Below are positions 40,257 through 49,445 of a DNA stretch of 64,000 nucleotides, piece by piece. The translations under genes were made by a program, and so were the position numbers. Numbering within the stretch: position 1 is the first letter of the stretch; each line of letters begins with the position of its first letter. The DNA is taken from contig CAZXCU010000001.1 in NCBI GenBank assembly GCA_964639245.1, positions 992,001-1,056,000 on the forward strand, read 5' to 3'. The notes below the pieces were generated by a model. The model saw only the letters and a program-made list of their open reading frames with translations, ran no database searches and had not been told where the DNA came from. Origin of the DNA: SB15 sp964639245. Lineage in GTDB: Bacteria > Chloroflexota > Anaerolineae > Aggregatilineales > J027.

Positions 40257-43229
40257 ATGAAGCAAGCCAAACTGGATGTTTTTTTTGCGGCGCTGCGTCC
40301 CCATCTCAAGGGAGAACTTCGCACCGATACCTACAGCAAAATTCTTTACAGCACCGATGCCAGTTTGTATCAGGTCATGCCTTATGGCGTGTTGATTCCG
40401 CAAAATTCAGACGATATTCAAGCCGCGCTGGAACTTGCCTACCAGTATGAAATTCCGCTTGTGCCGCGTACCAGCGGCAGCAGTTTGGCGGGGCAAGCGA
40501 TTAATGAAGGGCTGGTGATTGACATGACCCGCCATCTTGACCGCATTTTAGAAGTCAATGTCGAGGAAAAATGGGCGCGGGTACAACCGGGTGTGGTGCT
40601 GGATGAACTCAACGCGCATTTAAAACCGATGGGCTTGCAATTTGGGCCTGACCCCGCCAGCAGCAACCGCGCCGCCATGGGGGGCATTCTCTCGACCAAT
40701 GCCACTGGCAGCCATTCGATTTTATATGGTATGGCGGCTGACCATCTGCTCGAAGCCAATGTAATTTTAAGCGATGGCACGCCCGCCCATTTTGCCCCTG
40801 TCACTGACCTCAATTTTTTTGAGCAAAAAACGGGTCTGGAAGGCGCACTCTATCGGGACATTCAAAAGTTAGTCACCGAAAATGCGGACACGATTCGGGC
40901 GGGAACGCCCCGTCATTGGCGGCGCTGCGGTGGTTACAATCTTGACCGTATGATTGACAAGGGCGGTCATTTTTTATTCCCCCAAGATCCGCGTTTTAAT
41001 CTGGCAAAACTCATCAGTGGGGCAGAAGGCAGTCTCGCAGTGATGACCGAACTCAAATTGAATCTTGTCCCTGTGCCAAAAATGACTGCGCTGGGCATTG
41101 TTCATTATCAGGATTTACCGACGGCGCTGTCGGCGGTGCCTGTTTTGCTGGAAACCCACCCCTCGGCGATTGAACTCTTGGATAATTTAGGGCTGACAAT
41201 GTGCCGGGATGTACCGGGGTACGCGCGTCTGCTGGCAACTTTTGCCGGGGGCAACCCCTACTGCATTTTAATCGTCGAATATGATGGGGAAAGCGAAGCC
41301 GAACTCAGTGCCAAATTAACCGCGTTGAAAAAATGTGCGCCTTCCACCGGCGCAAGTGCGATTGTGCCATTGCTCACCCCCCAAGCACAAAATAACGTCT
41401 GGACAGTGCGAAAAGTCGGGTTGGGGCTGCTGATGAGCGTCAAAGGCGACCAAAAACCGATTCCGTTTATTGAAGATGCGGCGGTTCCGGTGGAATTTCT
41501 GCCGGAGTACATTCAAAAAATGGAGGATTTTTGCGCGGAACTTGGCACGCCAATTTCTTATTATGGACATGCCAGCGCGGGCTGTTTGCATATCCGTCCC
41601 ATGATTAACACCAAAGCCGCTCATGAAGTCGCCAAAATGCCACATATTGCCGAATGGAGCGTGGAACTGCTGCGCGGGTATGGTGGGGCGCTGTCCAGCG
41701 AACATGGGGATGGTCGGACACGCAGTTGGCTGAATCGGGCATTTTTCGGGGAAGATTTATATGGGCTGTATCAGAATACCAAGCGCATTTTTGACCCGAA
41801 AAATCTTCTGAATCCGGGCATGGTGGTGAATGCGCCGCCGATGATACAGCATTTGCGCTATGGCGAGTCGTATAGCGTGATTCCCCTGCACACCAAACTC
41901 GATTTTTCGCATGAACTGGACGTTCATCGGGCGGTAGAAATGTGCAACGGGGCGGGGGTCTGCCGCAAAAAGACGACTGGCACGATGTGTCCGAGTTTTA
42001 TGGTCACACGCGAGGAAGAACACAGCACACGCGGACGGGCAAATGCGCTGCGTGCGGCAATGTCTGGCTTGGTGCCAGCCGAAGAACTCACCAGCCCTCG
42101 AATGTACGAGGTGATGGATTTGTGCATCGAATGTAAGGCGTGCAAAGCGGAGTGTCCTTCGTCGGTGGACATGGCAAAACTCAAATTTGAATTTCTGGCG
42201 CACTACCACGAAAAACACGGCATCCCGCTTCGCGCCCGATTGTTTGCCCATATTGCTTTCATCAGCCGATGGAGCAGTGGACGGATTGCACCCTTGGTGA
42301 ATGCCAGTCTCGACAATCGGTGGGTACGTTGGGGAATGGAAAAATTTCTTGGCATCAGCCGCCAGCGTCCCTTGCCCAAATTTGCCCGTGTCCCCTTCAC
42401 CACATGGTTTAAAAATCGAAAATCTGTAGGGGCAGGTGCTAAGAGGGCTGTCGAAAATGATGCTTTGTTGCGGTCTGCTGACTCTGCCTCCGTCACCCGC
42501 CCTAGAGTCGTTTTATTCCATGACACCTTCAACACCTACAACGACCCCCAGATTGCCATTGCAGCGACAGAAGTGCTGGAAGCAGCGGGTTTTGAGGTCG
42601 TTTTGCCCGGTCACAAATGTTGTGGTCGCCCGATGATTTCTAAAGGGCTGGTTGACTCGGCGCGTGCGGCTGCCTGTGATACTGTCAAACGACTCGCACC
42701 CTTCGCCCATCAAGGACTGCCCATCATTGGACTTGAACCAAGCTGTATTTTGACTCTACGCGATGAATATCTGTACTTGCTGCCTGATGACGAAGATGCC
42801 CGACTCGTGGCTCAAAATGCGCTGACTTTTGAGGAATTTTTCGCCCGTCTTGCCGATGAAAACCGCCTACCCCTGCAATTTTCATCCGAAAAACGCGCCC
42901 TGCTGCTGCACGGACACTGCCATCAAAAAGCGCTGGCGGGAACCGTCCCCAGCAAAAAAATCCTCTCGCTGCCCGAAAATTACACGGTGCAGGAGGTGGA
43001 TTCGGGTTGCTGTGGGATGGCGGGGTCGTTTGGCTATGAGGCTGAACATGCAGATATTTCGCTCCAGATGGGCGAACGGCGTTTGCTGCCTGCGGTGCGC
43101 CAATCCGCCTCAGACACGCTGATTGTAGCGGCGGGGACAAGCTGCCGTCAGCAGATTCAGCAGGGGACAGGCAAAAAAGCGCTGCATCCGGCGGAAGTGC
43201 TGCGAGAAGCCATTCTCCAAAAGGAATGA
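40257..43229 (+). CDS. FAD-binding and Fe-S oxidoreductase (GlcD-GlcF fusion type)
   Basis: A 990-residue fusion. An N-terminal FAD-binding PCMH domain (VPRTSGSSLAGQAINEGLVIDM, GPDPASSNRAAMGGILSTNATG) and a C-terminal FAD-oxidase region resemble D-lactate/glycolate dehydrogenases (GlcD). Two 4Fe-4S sites follow (CNGAGVCRKKTTGTMC, CIECKACKAECPSSVD), then two CCG domains (GHKCCGRP, SGCCGMAG), as in GlcF/LutA proteins. It probably oxidises a 2-hydroxy acid at the membrane. Residues 724-749 are encoded by a palindromic repeat element (see 42426), in a variable linker between the Fe-S and CCG domains. Confidence 0.9.
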   Translation: MKQAKLDVFFAALRPHLKGELRTDTYSKILYSTDASLYQVMPYGVLIPQNSDDIQAALELAYQYEIPLVPRTSGSSLAGQAINEGLVIDMTRHLDRILEVNVEEKWARVQPGVVLDELNAHLKPMGLQFGPDPASSNRAAMGGILSTNATGSHSILYGMAADHLLEANVILSDGTPAHFAPVTDLNFFEQKTGLEGALYRDIQKLVTENADTIRAGTPRHWRRCGGYNLDRMIDKGGHFLFPQDPRFNLAKLISGAEGSLAVMTELKLNLVPVPKMTALGIVHYQDLPTALSAVPVLLETHPSAIELLDNLGLTMCRDVPGYARLLATFAGGNPYCILIVEYDGESEAELSAKLTALKKCAPSTGASAIVPLLTPQAQNNVWTVRKVGLGLLMSVKGDQKPIPFIEDAAVPVEFLPEYIQKMEDFCAELGTPISYYGHASAGCLHIRPMINTKAAHEVAKMPHIAEWSVELLRGYGGALSSEHGDGRTRSWLNRAFFGEDLYGLYQNTKRIFDPKNLLNPGMVVNAPPMIQHLRYGESYSVIPLHTKLDFSHELDVHRAVEMCNGAGVCRKKTTGTMCPSFMVTREEEHSTRGRANALRAAMSGLVPAEELTSPRMYEVMDLCIECKACKAECPSSVDMAKLKFEFLAHYHEKHGIPLRARLFAHIAFISRWSSGRIAPLVNASLDNRWVRWGMEKFLGISRQRPLPKFARVPFTTWFKNRKSVGAGAKRAVENDALLRSADSASVTRPRVVLFHDTFNTYNDPQIAIAATEVLEAAGFEVVLPGHKCCGRPMISKGLVDSARAAACDTVKRLAPFAHQGLPIIGLEPSCILTLRDEYLYLLPDDEDARLVAQNALTFEEFFARLADENRLPLQFSSEKRALLLHGHCHQKALAGTVPSKKILSLPENYTVQEVDSGCCGMAGSFGYEAEHADISLQMGERRLLPAVRQSASDTLIVAAGTSCRQQIQQGTGKKALHPAEVLREAILQKE
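42426..42503 (+). repeat. GC-rich palindromic element, family A, in-frame inside a gene
   Basis: A 78-bp insert (26 codons) starting GTAGGGGCAGGTGCTAAG and ending CCGTCACCCGCCC. Its ends match the intergenic element at 15464-15531 (17/18 and 13/13 bases). It encodes VGAGAKRAVEND...SVTRP without a stop or frameshift. Confidence 0.75.
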
Positions 43230-43233
43230 AAAA

Positions 43234-43314
43234 TCAATCAAGCAATTTCCAGATATTTTCGCCGCAGTGTGGGCATTCAAAATGGGCTGCGTTGAGCCAG
43301 TTATCGTCTTTCAT
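43234..43314 (-). CDS. 26-residue CPHCG small protein
   Basis: A short open frame in the gap between two convergent genes, ATG at 43314 and TGA at 43234-43236. The product, MKDDNWLNAAHF-ECPHCGENIWKLLD, has one CPHCG zinc-knuckle. AAGGAG sits 7 nt before the ATG, an excellent ribosome site. One CxxC pair cannot hold zinc tetrahedrally alone, so it may dimerise, use the nearby His, or act with another protein. It might also be a leader peptide for the next gene. It is not a recognised family. Confidence 0.6.
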   Translation of the reverse strand: MKDDNWLNAAHFECPHCGENIWKLLD

Positions 43315-43359
43315 CACGAAACTCCTTTGTTGAACCCCATGCCCTAAATCTGACAGAAT

Positions 43360-45078
43360 TTACTGTCCTGCTTCCTCAATCGCGGGAATATCTAGCCCGC
43401 TACCGCTTGGATAGTCACCAACCGCCACAGGCAAGCGTCCGGTGACGGGGTGCGCCCCGAACAGAACATTACACGCGGCGGTACGGCTGGCGGGGATGCT
43501 GTTGTACATTGCCATGTAGGTGCTGACATCCGACATTTTTTCAAGGTCATACGGAATGCTCAGCGCCACGACAATCGTTTTTTCGGGGGGTAGCGGCGCA
43601 ACCAGATCGGCAATACGCGGATTCAAAAAAGCATCTTCGGTGAAAATAACCACTTTATCATATTTATTGCCTAGCCCCGCCACAATCCCATATTCCCAGG
43701 CGGCAGGTTCAAAGTTGTAGCCATAGTATTCGGCTTCCGGTGCGAAGGTTTGACAGGTGTTTAGCACTTCCTGATAAATAATCGGGTAAGCAATCGCCAC
43801 GCTGTCGGTTGCCGCAAGAGGCAGCAAGTTGTTTTCATCTTTAACCACGGTTGCCGCGTCCATATAGGTTTGAATCAGCGCATTCTGGCTGTCCGCCAGC
43901 GCGATATTTTCCAGCACTGAGTCTGGTTCGATGGGTTGCCAGTCCAACAAGCCATAGCGGGCTTTGAGCAGCAAAATCCGCGTGACGCTTTCATCAATGC
44001 GGCTTTCTTCCAATTCATCATTGTTGACTGCATCAATCAAACGCTGCATGGCGGCACGCTGCATATCCCATGTGAGGTAGGGCCCCGCAACAAACATATC
44101 CCCGCCGGCTTGGACAAATTTTAAAGCCGCATCTGGCACATAAAAATTATCCATCAACGCGCCCATATCCATCGCGTCGGTCATAATCACGCCGTCAAAT
44201 CCGAAATCATCCCGCAAAATGCCTAACAACGTGGGGGAGAGCGTTGCGGGGAGATTTTCAACGGGTTCAAGATTCTTATAATAGAGATGTCCGACCATGA
44301 CCGCCGGAATGTCATTTTGCACGGCTACTTCAAATGTCCGAAGCGGCACCGCCAGCGCGGTTTCGGCATCCAATTCTACCGTCGGCAAGCCTGCATGACT
44401 GTCCCCTGCCCCGCCGTGACCGGGATAGTGTTTGACCACACCAATTACGCCCGCCTGTTCCAGACCCCGCGCATATGCAGCCACCTGTTCACCAACACGG
44501 TCAGGATCATCGCCAAAGGTGCGACGGTGCATCACGCGATATTGATTCAGCATATCTTCGCGGGTATGCAAATCTGCGACGGGGGCGAGATTCATGGTAA
44601 TACCCATCGCCCGCATTTCCGACCCCAACGCAAGGCCGACCCGTTCAACGGCTTCGGGCTGGGTGGTTGCGCCTAATGCCAAGGGGTCAGGGAAAAAAGT
44701 CACATCATTCACCAAACGACGTACCCGCCCGCCTTCTTGGTCGGTGGCAATAATCATCGGAATTTCCGCGCCACTGGTGGTGGAAACTGCTTGAATCTGG
44801 TTGATAAATGCGGCGGTAGCGCTGGCGGGTTCAAAATCGGTGTTATAGCCAAAAATGGCGACTGCGCCGGGGTGATGCTGCTGGATAAATTCGGTGGCAC
44901 GCTGCCCCAATTCTTTGCCGTAAATGTTGACCATGAACATTTGCCCGACTTTTTCTTCCAACGTCATGTCGGCAACGATTTTTTCGACCCGTTCAGCATC
45001 CGAGAGGGTCGCTTGCCGCGCAGATACAGGCGGCAGGGCAAGGCTAAAAATCAGCAGCAACCAGATTATTTTTTGCAT
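43360..45078 (-). CDS. Secreted GH3 family beta-N-acetylhexosaminidase (NagZ-like)
   Basis: A 572-residue secreted enzyme. The signal peptide MQKIIWLLLIFSLALPPVSA precedes a GH3 N-domain (VADMTLEEKVGQMFMVNI). It has the NagZ hallmarks KHYPGHGGAGDSHAGLP (acid/base His loop) and GVIMTDAMDMGAL (nucleophile Asp). A C-terminal domain follows. NagZ enzymes cleave N-acetylglucosamine from muropeptides; this exported two-domain form may act on peptidoglycan or chitin-like oligosaccharides outside the cell. The ATG at 45078 has GGAGAG 8 nt upstream and is preferred over the TTG at 45081. It lies 29 nt downstream of the PPC-domain gene. Confidence 0.87.
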   Translation of the reverse strand: MQKIIWLLLIFSLALPPVSARQATLSDAERVEKIVADMTLEEKVGQMFMVNIYGKELGQRATEFIQQHHPGAVAIFGYNTDFEPASATAAFINQIQAVSTTSGAEIPMIIATDQEGGRVRRLVNDVTFFPDPLALGATTQPEAVERVGLALGSEMRAMGITMNLAPVADLHTREDMLNQYRVMHRRTFGDDPDRVGEQVAAYARGLEQAGVIGVVKHYPGHGGAGDSHAGLPTVELDAETALAVPLRTFEVAVQNDIPAVMVGHLYYKNLEPVENLPATLSPTLLGILRDDFGFDGVIMTDAMDMGALMDNFYVPDAALKFVQAGGDMFVAGPYLTWDMQRAAMQRLIDAVNNDELEESRIDESVTRILLLKARYGLLDWQPIEPDSVLENIALADSQNALIQTYMDAATVVKDENNLLPLAATDSVAIAYPIIYQEVLNTCQTFAPEAEYYGYNFEPAAWEYGIVAGLGNKYDKVVIFTEDAFLNPRIADLVAPLPPEKTIVVALSIPYDLEKMSDVSTYMAMYNSIPASRTAACNVLFGAHPVTGRLPVAVGDYPSGSGLDIPAIEEAGQ

Positions 45079-45107
45079 CAAATAAACTCTCCAAATGGCT
45101 CATGTAT

Positions 45108-45713
45108 CTAGCGATTAGGCATAATTTGTAAGGTATATCCGCCTGCCGTTTGTTGGTCAGGCGTGGATTCAATTAATAGGGCATATTGTCCGTCGGTGGG
45201 CGGGGTGAAGGTAAATTGGCTGCGAAGGTCAACCCCTGTCTGAACATCATCACTCAGACTGACCAGCACGCCATCCGGCCCATACAGACTCATCATCGGG
45301 TCAAAGGTTTCATTCGGCGTAACGGTGAATGTCCATGAGATACCACTTTGCAGAAAAAAACGATACCCATGCCGCTGCCCGATAAAAATTTCATGGTCAA
45401 TTTTGGCGGGAGTGAGGATAAACGTCTGTGGGACATCGGCGGGAAAATCGCCGCCAACATCCCCCACTGGCGACGGGGCAAACGCGGGTGTGACCACGAT
45501 AATTTGTGGGTCTTGTGGCGGAAGGGCAATCCATGCCACTGACAACCCCAATGCCGCAAAGAGAAACACCAGCGCGGCAAACAGCAAGTGGCTTGACCAG
45601 GTTCGCAGGAGCAGCAGCACGCCGGGGCGAAACGAGTCGCGGTAGTGTTGAAAAGCGCGGCTTTCATATTCATCCGGGTAATTGTCTTTGGGAATCCGTT
45701 CCCGCTTAAACAT
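45108..45713 (-). CDS. Membrane-anchored PPC-domain protein
   Basis: A 201-residue protein: a charged cytosolic N-terminus, one transmembrane helix (LLFAALVFLFAALGLSVAWIAL), then a single extracytoplasmic beta-sandwich. The latter (HGYRFFLQSGISWTFTVTPNETFDPMMSLYGPDG, DGQYALLIESTPD, GGYTLQIM) matches the bacterial pre-peptidase C-terminal (PPC) fold, often found on secreted peptidases. There is no catalytic domain. It probably lies in one operon with the NagZ-like gene. The role is unknown. Confidence 0.72.
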   Translation of the reverse strand: MFKRERIPKDNYPDEYESRAFQHYRDSFRPGVLLLLRTWSSHLLFAALVFLFAALGLSVAWIALPPQDPQIIVVTPAFAPSPVGDVGGDFPADVPQTFILTPAKIDHEIFIGQRHGYRFFLQSGISWTFTVTPNETFDPMMSLYGPDGVLVSLSDDVQTGVDLRSQFTFTPPTDGQYALLIESTPDQQTAGGYTLQIMPNR

Positions 45714-46087
45714 GCGTATTCCTTTTAAACTTCCCTCTCTGATTTTCGGAGAGGGGCAGAGGTGAGTCTAGCCACGCTGTGTTTGCTGTGCCAATTATTC
45801 ATGCCAAAAATAGAGTGGATCTTCACGCATGTCACTATAATATGAGAAAGCCATTTTGAGAACTACCATGCGGAAAAAAATGGCTATTCATCGGACGAAA
45901 AGTTTGGATATAGGCTTTTTGCCGCATTGGACAAACTAAGTTCTATGAGGAGTAGCCTAAGTGTCGACTGTCAAGCGGGATGCGAGTGGGTAGGATTTTA
46001 TATAAAAAGAAATATAAGATAGCGAATTTCTTGTAATAGGATTTATTTTCCGTATAATTTATATAGTAAAATAGATTCTAGGAAGTT
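45714..46087. other. Long intergenic region without a clear gene
   Basis: 374 bp with no convincing ORF: the longest, ATG at 45870 (23 codons), lacks a ribosome site. It starts with a CCCTCTC/GAGAGGGG stem (45731-45756), and a TATAAT lies near 45839. Its right half is very AT-rich, with an inverted repeat AAGAAAT (46007-46013)/ATTTCTT (46026-46032) just before the promoter of the next gene. Confidence 0.6.
46031..46058 (+). promoter_or_regulatory. Promoter of the TIR-like gene
   Basis: TTGTAA (46031-46036), 16-nt spacer, TATAAT (46053-46058). The inverted repeat AAGAAAT/ATTTCTT overlaps the -35 and could be an operator. Confidence 0.55.
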
Positions 46088-47347
46088 ATGGAAATGCAAG
46101 AAAATATAAATTTTGAGACTGTGTGCTTTGTAATTTCCTCCATAGGTTCGAACAATAGCGATGAACGCAGGAGATCTGATGACATTTTTGAAGGCATTAT
46201 CAAACCTGTAGTCGAGGATTTAGGATATACCACAGAACGAGCAGACAAAATCATGAAGGCGGGAAAAATTACGGAGCAGATCGTTGAATACCTTATATAC
46301 TCTGGTCTAGTAATAGCTGATTTGACAGATAGCAATGCCAATGTGCTTTATGAGTTAGGGATACGCCATGCGGTTGGAAAGCCTGTTATCCAAATTATAG
46401 AAGATCCAAGCAAACTGCCTTTTGATTTAGGTGATGAACGTACTATCCCTTTTGACTGGAAAACACAGAGAGGAGGTCAAGAATGTCGGGATAAAATAAA
46501 AGAATTTATTAGCGAGATAAATAAGCAAAAAACCTTTACCCACCCAGTCGCTGAAAAAATAGAACAACAGCGCTCTGCTGAAAGTAAGGATGAAATCAAG
46601 CAGCGTTATGCTGATTTAAGTGTTACAATAAAGACCGTGGTTCGAAATATACAAGAGCTTTCCGATAGAGTTCCCTCTAAAGAAACGATAGATGGCTATC
46701 GCAATGAGATTAGAACGCTAAAACTTCTGAAAGATGCTGGAGTTGAAGGTGTCTACCGGAATCGAGAAATTGCATTTCGTCGCTTCTTATCTGCGCTGGA
46801 TGCCGAGCATGATGAAATTATGGTCATCGGTTCATCCCTGTTGGGTTTACTTCAAAAAAGTCAATACAAGGAGGTTTCAGATAAGCTAAAATTTAAGATT
46901 AATAGTACAAAAACAATCGTCAAGTTTCTCTTAACACATCCTGCGGTTGCAGATTTAAGAGCAGAACAAGAGAATCGAAAGTTTACTCATATCGGAGATG
47001 AGATTTTAAAAAGTCTTGAGATCCTAAGAGATTGGGGATTATCGCCTGAAAATGTAAAACTTTATAAAGGTACACCAACCATATTTGCTATCAAGACTCG
47101 CAAAAAGATGCTATTAAATCCTTATGCTTATTTTGCAACAGCATTTACATCTCCGTGTATTATCGTTGAGCATGATCCCGAAAGCAATTCTTCTTATTTC
47201 TACTCAGAATATGATAATGCTCATTTTGGTGCGTGGGATACTAATTCTGCTGAGGCAATCCATGATTTTAATCAAACGATTTCTAATCTGCGGAAAAATT
47301 TACCAGATTATACGCGCCGTGTTGAATCTATTTTAAAGGAAACTTAG
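46088..47347 (+). CDS. TIR/NDT-like nucleoside-hydrolase-fold protein, candidate defence effector
   Basis: A 419-residue soluble protein. The first about 155 residues resemble nucleoside 2-deoxyribosyltransferase-like/TIR-like domains: CFVISSIGSNN, RADKIMKAG, LVIADLTDSNANVLYELGIRHA, with Glu89 in the likely catalytic position. A coiled region (about 155-210) follows. Then comes a C-terminal domain of about 200 residues (FLSALDAEHDEIMVIGSSLLG, KFLLTHPAVADLRAEQEN, FAIKTRKKMLLNPYAYFATAF) with a weak PLD-superfamily flavour but no HKD motif. Its AT content is clearly higher than its neighbours, suggesting recent acquisition. Such domains cleave or modify NAD or nucleosides in antiphage systems; this is inference. 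An alternative ATG is at 46094. Confidence 0.68.
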   Translation: MEMQENINFETVCFVISSIGSNNSDERRRSDDIFEGIIKPVVEDLGYTTERADKIMKAGKITEQIVEYLIYSGLVIADLTDSNANVLYELGIRHAVGKPVIQIIEDPSKLPFDLGDERTIPFDWKTQRGGQECRDKIKEFISEINKQKTFTHPVAEKIEQQRSAESKDEIKQRYADLSVTIKTVVRNIQELSDRVPSKETIDGYRNEIRTLKLLKDAGVEGVYRNREIAFRRFLSALDAEHDEIMVIGSSLLGLLQKSQYKEVSDKLKFKINSTKTIVKFLLTHPAVADLRAEQENRKFTHIGDEILKSLEILRDWGLSPENVKLYKGTPTIFAIKTRKKMLLNPYAYFATAFTSPCIIVEHDPESNSSYFYSEYDNAHFGAWDTNSAEAIHDFNQTISNLRKNLPDYTRRVESILKET

Positions 47348-48463
47348 CCTATGGAAAGATTTCAAGAAGAAAGATAGTCCTAAATAAAATGCCATAACAG
47401 TTAAAGAAATCCCCACCCCCGCCAAGACTTCCCACCGCCATGCGAGATCAATTTTGGGCGACCACACAGGCGGACTATCAAATCCGGCATGGGTACTCAG
47501 ATTTTGCTGCTGCGACCCGTCCGCCCGCATTTTAAAAATATCCGGGCTGCCGGCACGGTCAGACAGAAAGGTAATCCATGTGCTGTCCGGCGACCATGTA
47601 GGAAAATAATCGGTTTCGGTGTTGCGGGTTAGGCGGAGGTGGTCGCTGCCATCGGGACGAATTTTAAAAATTTCGCTGTAACTACCGAGCGCGGAATAAA
47701 ACACAATCCATTCCCCGTCCGGCGACCATGCCGGGCTAAAATCCTCATCCAGAAAACGGGTCAAGTTACGCTGGCGGGTGCCATTCGCTCGCATGACATA
47801 CACTTCTGCGTTTCTATCCCGTTCAGAAACAAACGCAATCATGCTGCCGTCCGGCGACCACACAGGCGCATAATCGTAACTGGGTGAACGGGTCAGATTT
47901 TGCCTATCCGCGCCTTGTTCGCGCATTTTATAAATATCAATCTGGCGGGAATCGTCATAGGTAAACAAAATCCATGCCCCATCCGGCGAAAACGACACCC
48001 CAAACTCATCGCCAGCAGAACGGGTGATGCGTTCCAAATTTTTCCCATCGGCGCTTACGCGGTAAATTTCGTTGCTGGTGTGACGACTGCTCAAAAAATA
48101 AATCCACTTCCCGTCGGGCGACCAGACAGGTTGATAATCGGAGGCGGGCGAAGTCGTCAGGCGTTGCGGATGTAACCCGTTGCCAAGCATCCCATAAATT
48201 TCGGAGTTACCGTCGCGGGTCGAGACAAACGCCAGTTTACGACCATCCGGCGACCAGGCAGGCGAATAATCTGACCCACGATTAGCGGTTAGGCGCTCAA
48301 TAAATGTGCCATCAGGCCGCATCCGATAAATTTCATCGTTGCCGTCACGGTTGGACACAAAGGCCAGATACGGGGTGTCGGGGTCGGTCTGGCGGGTGCT
48401 ATATAAAACATAGGCTGAAATCAGCAAAAACACCCCCGCCGTCAACAACCCAATCCGCAGCAT
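47333..48463 (-). CDS. TolB-like PD40 beta-propeller membrane protein
   Basis: A 376-residue protein with a transmembrane helix at each end. Between them, about seven PD40 repeats are readable (SPAWSPDGRKLAFVSTRDGN, YQPVWSPDGKWIYFLSSRHT, FSPAWSPDGEWIVFYSALG, YFPTWSPDSTWITFLSDRAGS). The repeats form an outward-facing TolB-type propeller for protein-protein contacts. It overlaps the TIR-like gene by 15 nt tail to tail and follows AguB by 6 nt on the same strand, so it is in that operon, but its link to polyamines is not evident. Confidence 0.82.
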   Translation of the reverse strand: MLRIGLLTAGVFLLISAYVLYSTRQTDPDTPYLAFVSNRDGNDEIYRMRPDGTFIERLTANRGSDYSPAWSPDGRKLAFVSTRDGNSEIYGMLGNGLHPQRLTTSPASDYQPVWSPDGKWIYFLSSRHTSNEIYRVSADGKNLERITRSAGDEFGVSFSPDGAWILFTYDDSRQIDIYKMREQGADRQNLTRSPSYDYAPVWSPDGSMIAFVSERDRNAEVYVMRANGTRQRNLTRFLDEDFSPAWSPDGEWIVFYSALGSYSEIFKIRPDGSDHLRLTRNTETDYFPTWSPDSTWITFLSDRAGSPDIFKMRADGSQQQNLSTHAGFDSPPVWSPKIDLAWRWEVLAGVGISLTVMAFYLGLSFFLKSFHRLSFL

Positions 48464-48469
48464 GGCGGT

Positions 48470-49348
48470 TTATTCCGCTAACCACGGAGGCGGGGTGTCT
48501 TTCAAATCCGCTTCTATTAAACGGCGATAGGTTTGCGGTTTGCGCTGGTGCAATAGCGGGAACAAACCCCGCCAGCGCGAAAATACCTGTGGATCAAGCT
48601 GCGCCGAAATCACTTCCACCGTATCGCGTCCAGCTTCCGCTAGCATATTGCCCATTGGGTCACAGATGAAACTGCTGCCATAAAACGTTACACTGTTTTC
48701 TCTGCCAACGCGATTCGCTGCGCCGATATATACTCCGTTGGCGATGGCATGACCGCGCATGACTAACTGCCATTGATTTTTGCTGTCCATCTCGGGGTCA
48801 GTCGGTTCAGAGCCAATGGCGGTGGGATAAAAAATAAATTCCGCCCCGTTCATGGCGTAAATCCGTGCCAGTTCAGGAAACCATTGGTCATAACAAGTCG
48901 GAGTCGCCATTTTGACCGCGCCCACATCATGCACTGGATAGTCGTCAAACCCGATGAAAAAATCGGTTTCGTGGTAGCCTTCGCCGGAAGGAATATGAAT
49001 TTTGCGCGTAAAATTGAGAAATGCGCCGTCTGCCCCGACCATCACCGCCGTATCGTAATACTGATTTTCGGCGCGTTCGTAGAGGCTTCCGACGATCATC
49101 ACGCCGAATTGTCTGGCTGCCTTGCTTAAAAATTGAACGGTTGCGCCTGTTTTTAAATCTTCTGCCCAGTCAAAGCCGCTTTTATCACGGGTGCCGGGGA
49201 AATAGGGCAGCAGCGAAAATTCCGGCAGACAGACCAGTTTTGCCCCTTGTTCAACGGCTTGCGGCAGCAAATCCAGATAGAGTGCTTCCATTTTGGCACG
49301 GCTGCCCAACCATTCACTTTGAATCAACGCCACACGAATTGAGTCCAC
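48470..49348 (-). CDS. aguB: N-carbamoylputrescine amidase
   Basis: A 292-residue nitrilase-superfamily amidase. The Glu-Lys-Cys triad is Glu43 (CLPEFSLLP), Lys116 (TRKIHIPSGEGYHETDFF) and Cys152 (TPTCYDQWFPE). The HIPSGEGYHE and CYDQWFPE blocks fit AguB, which hydrolyses N-carbamoylputrescine to putrescine. The start is set at GTG 49348: AAGGAG lies 8 nt before it, whereas the GTG at 49357 directly abuts that site. Its pathway partner, agmatine deiminase, is encoded at 50536 on the other strand. Confidence 0.9.
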   Translation of the reverse strand: MDSIRVALIQSEWLGSRAKMEALYLDLLPQAVEQGAKLVCLPEFSLLPYFPGTRDKSGFDWAEDLKTGATVQFLSKAARQFGVMIVGSLYERAENQYYDTAVMVGADGAFLNFTRKIHIPSGEGYHETDFFIGFDDYPVHDVGAVKMATPTCYDQWFPELARIYAMNGAEFIFYPTAIGSEPTDPEMDSKNQWQLVMRGHAIANGVYIGAANRVGRENSVTFYGSSFICDPMGNMLAEAGRDTVEVISAQLDPQVFSRWRGLFPLLHQRKPQTYRRLIEADLKDTPPPWLAE

Positions 49349-49445
49349 GCGTACCACTCCTTCATTTTGACTCCATTATAACGGCAAATCGGCTATACTC
49401 TGTGGTAGTATCCCTTTTGCCGCGCTTATTTTACGGGAGGTATCC

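Noticed and set aside
43936..44676. Rightward open frames antisense to the NagZ-like gene
   Set aside because: The leftward frame has a signal peptide and full GH3 motifs; these are shadows.
45870..45941. Short open frame (23 codons) in the long intergenic gap
   Set aside because: Only a weak GAGA precedes the ATG and there is no recognisable motif; probably chance.
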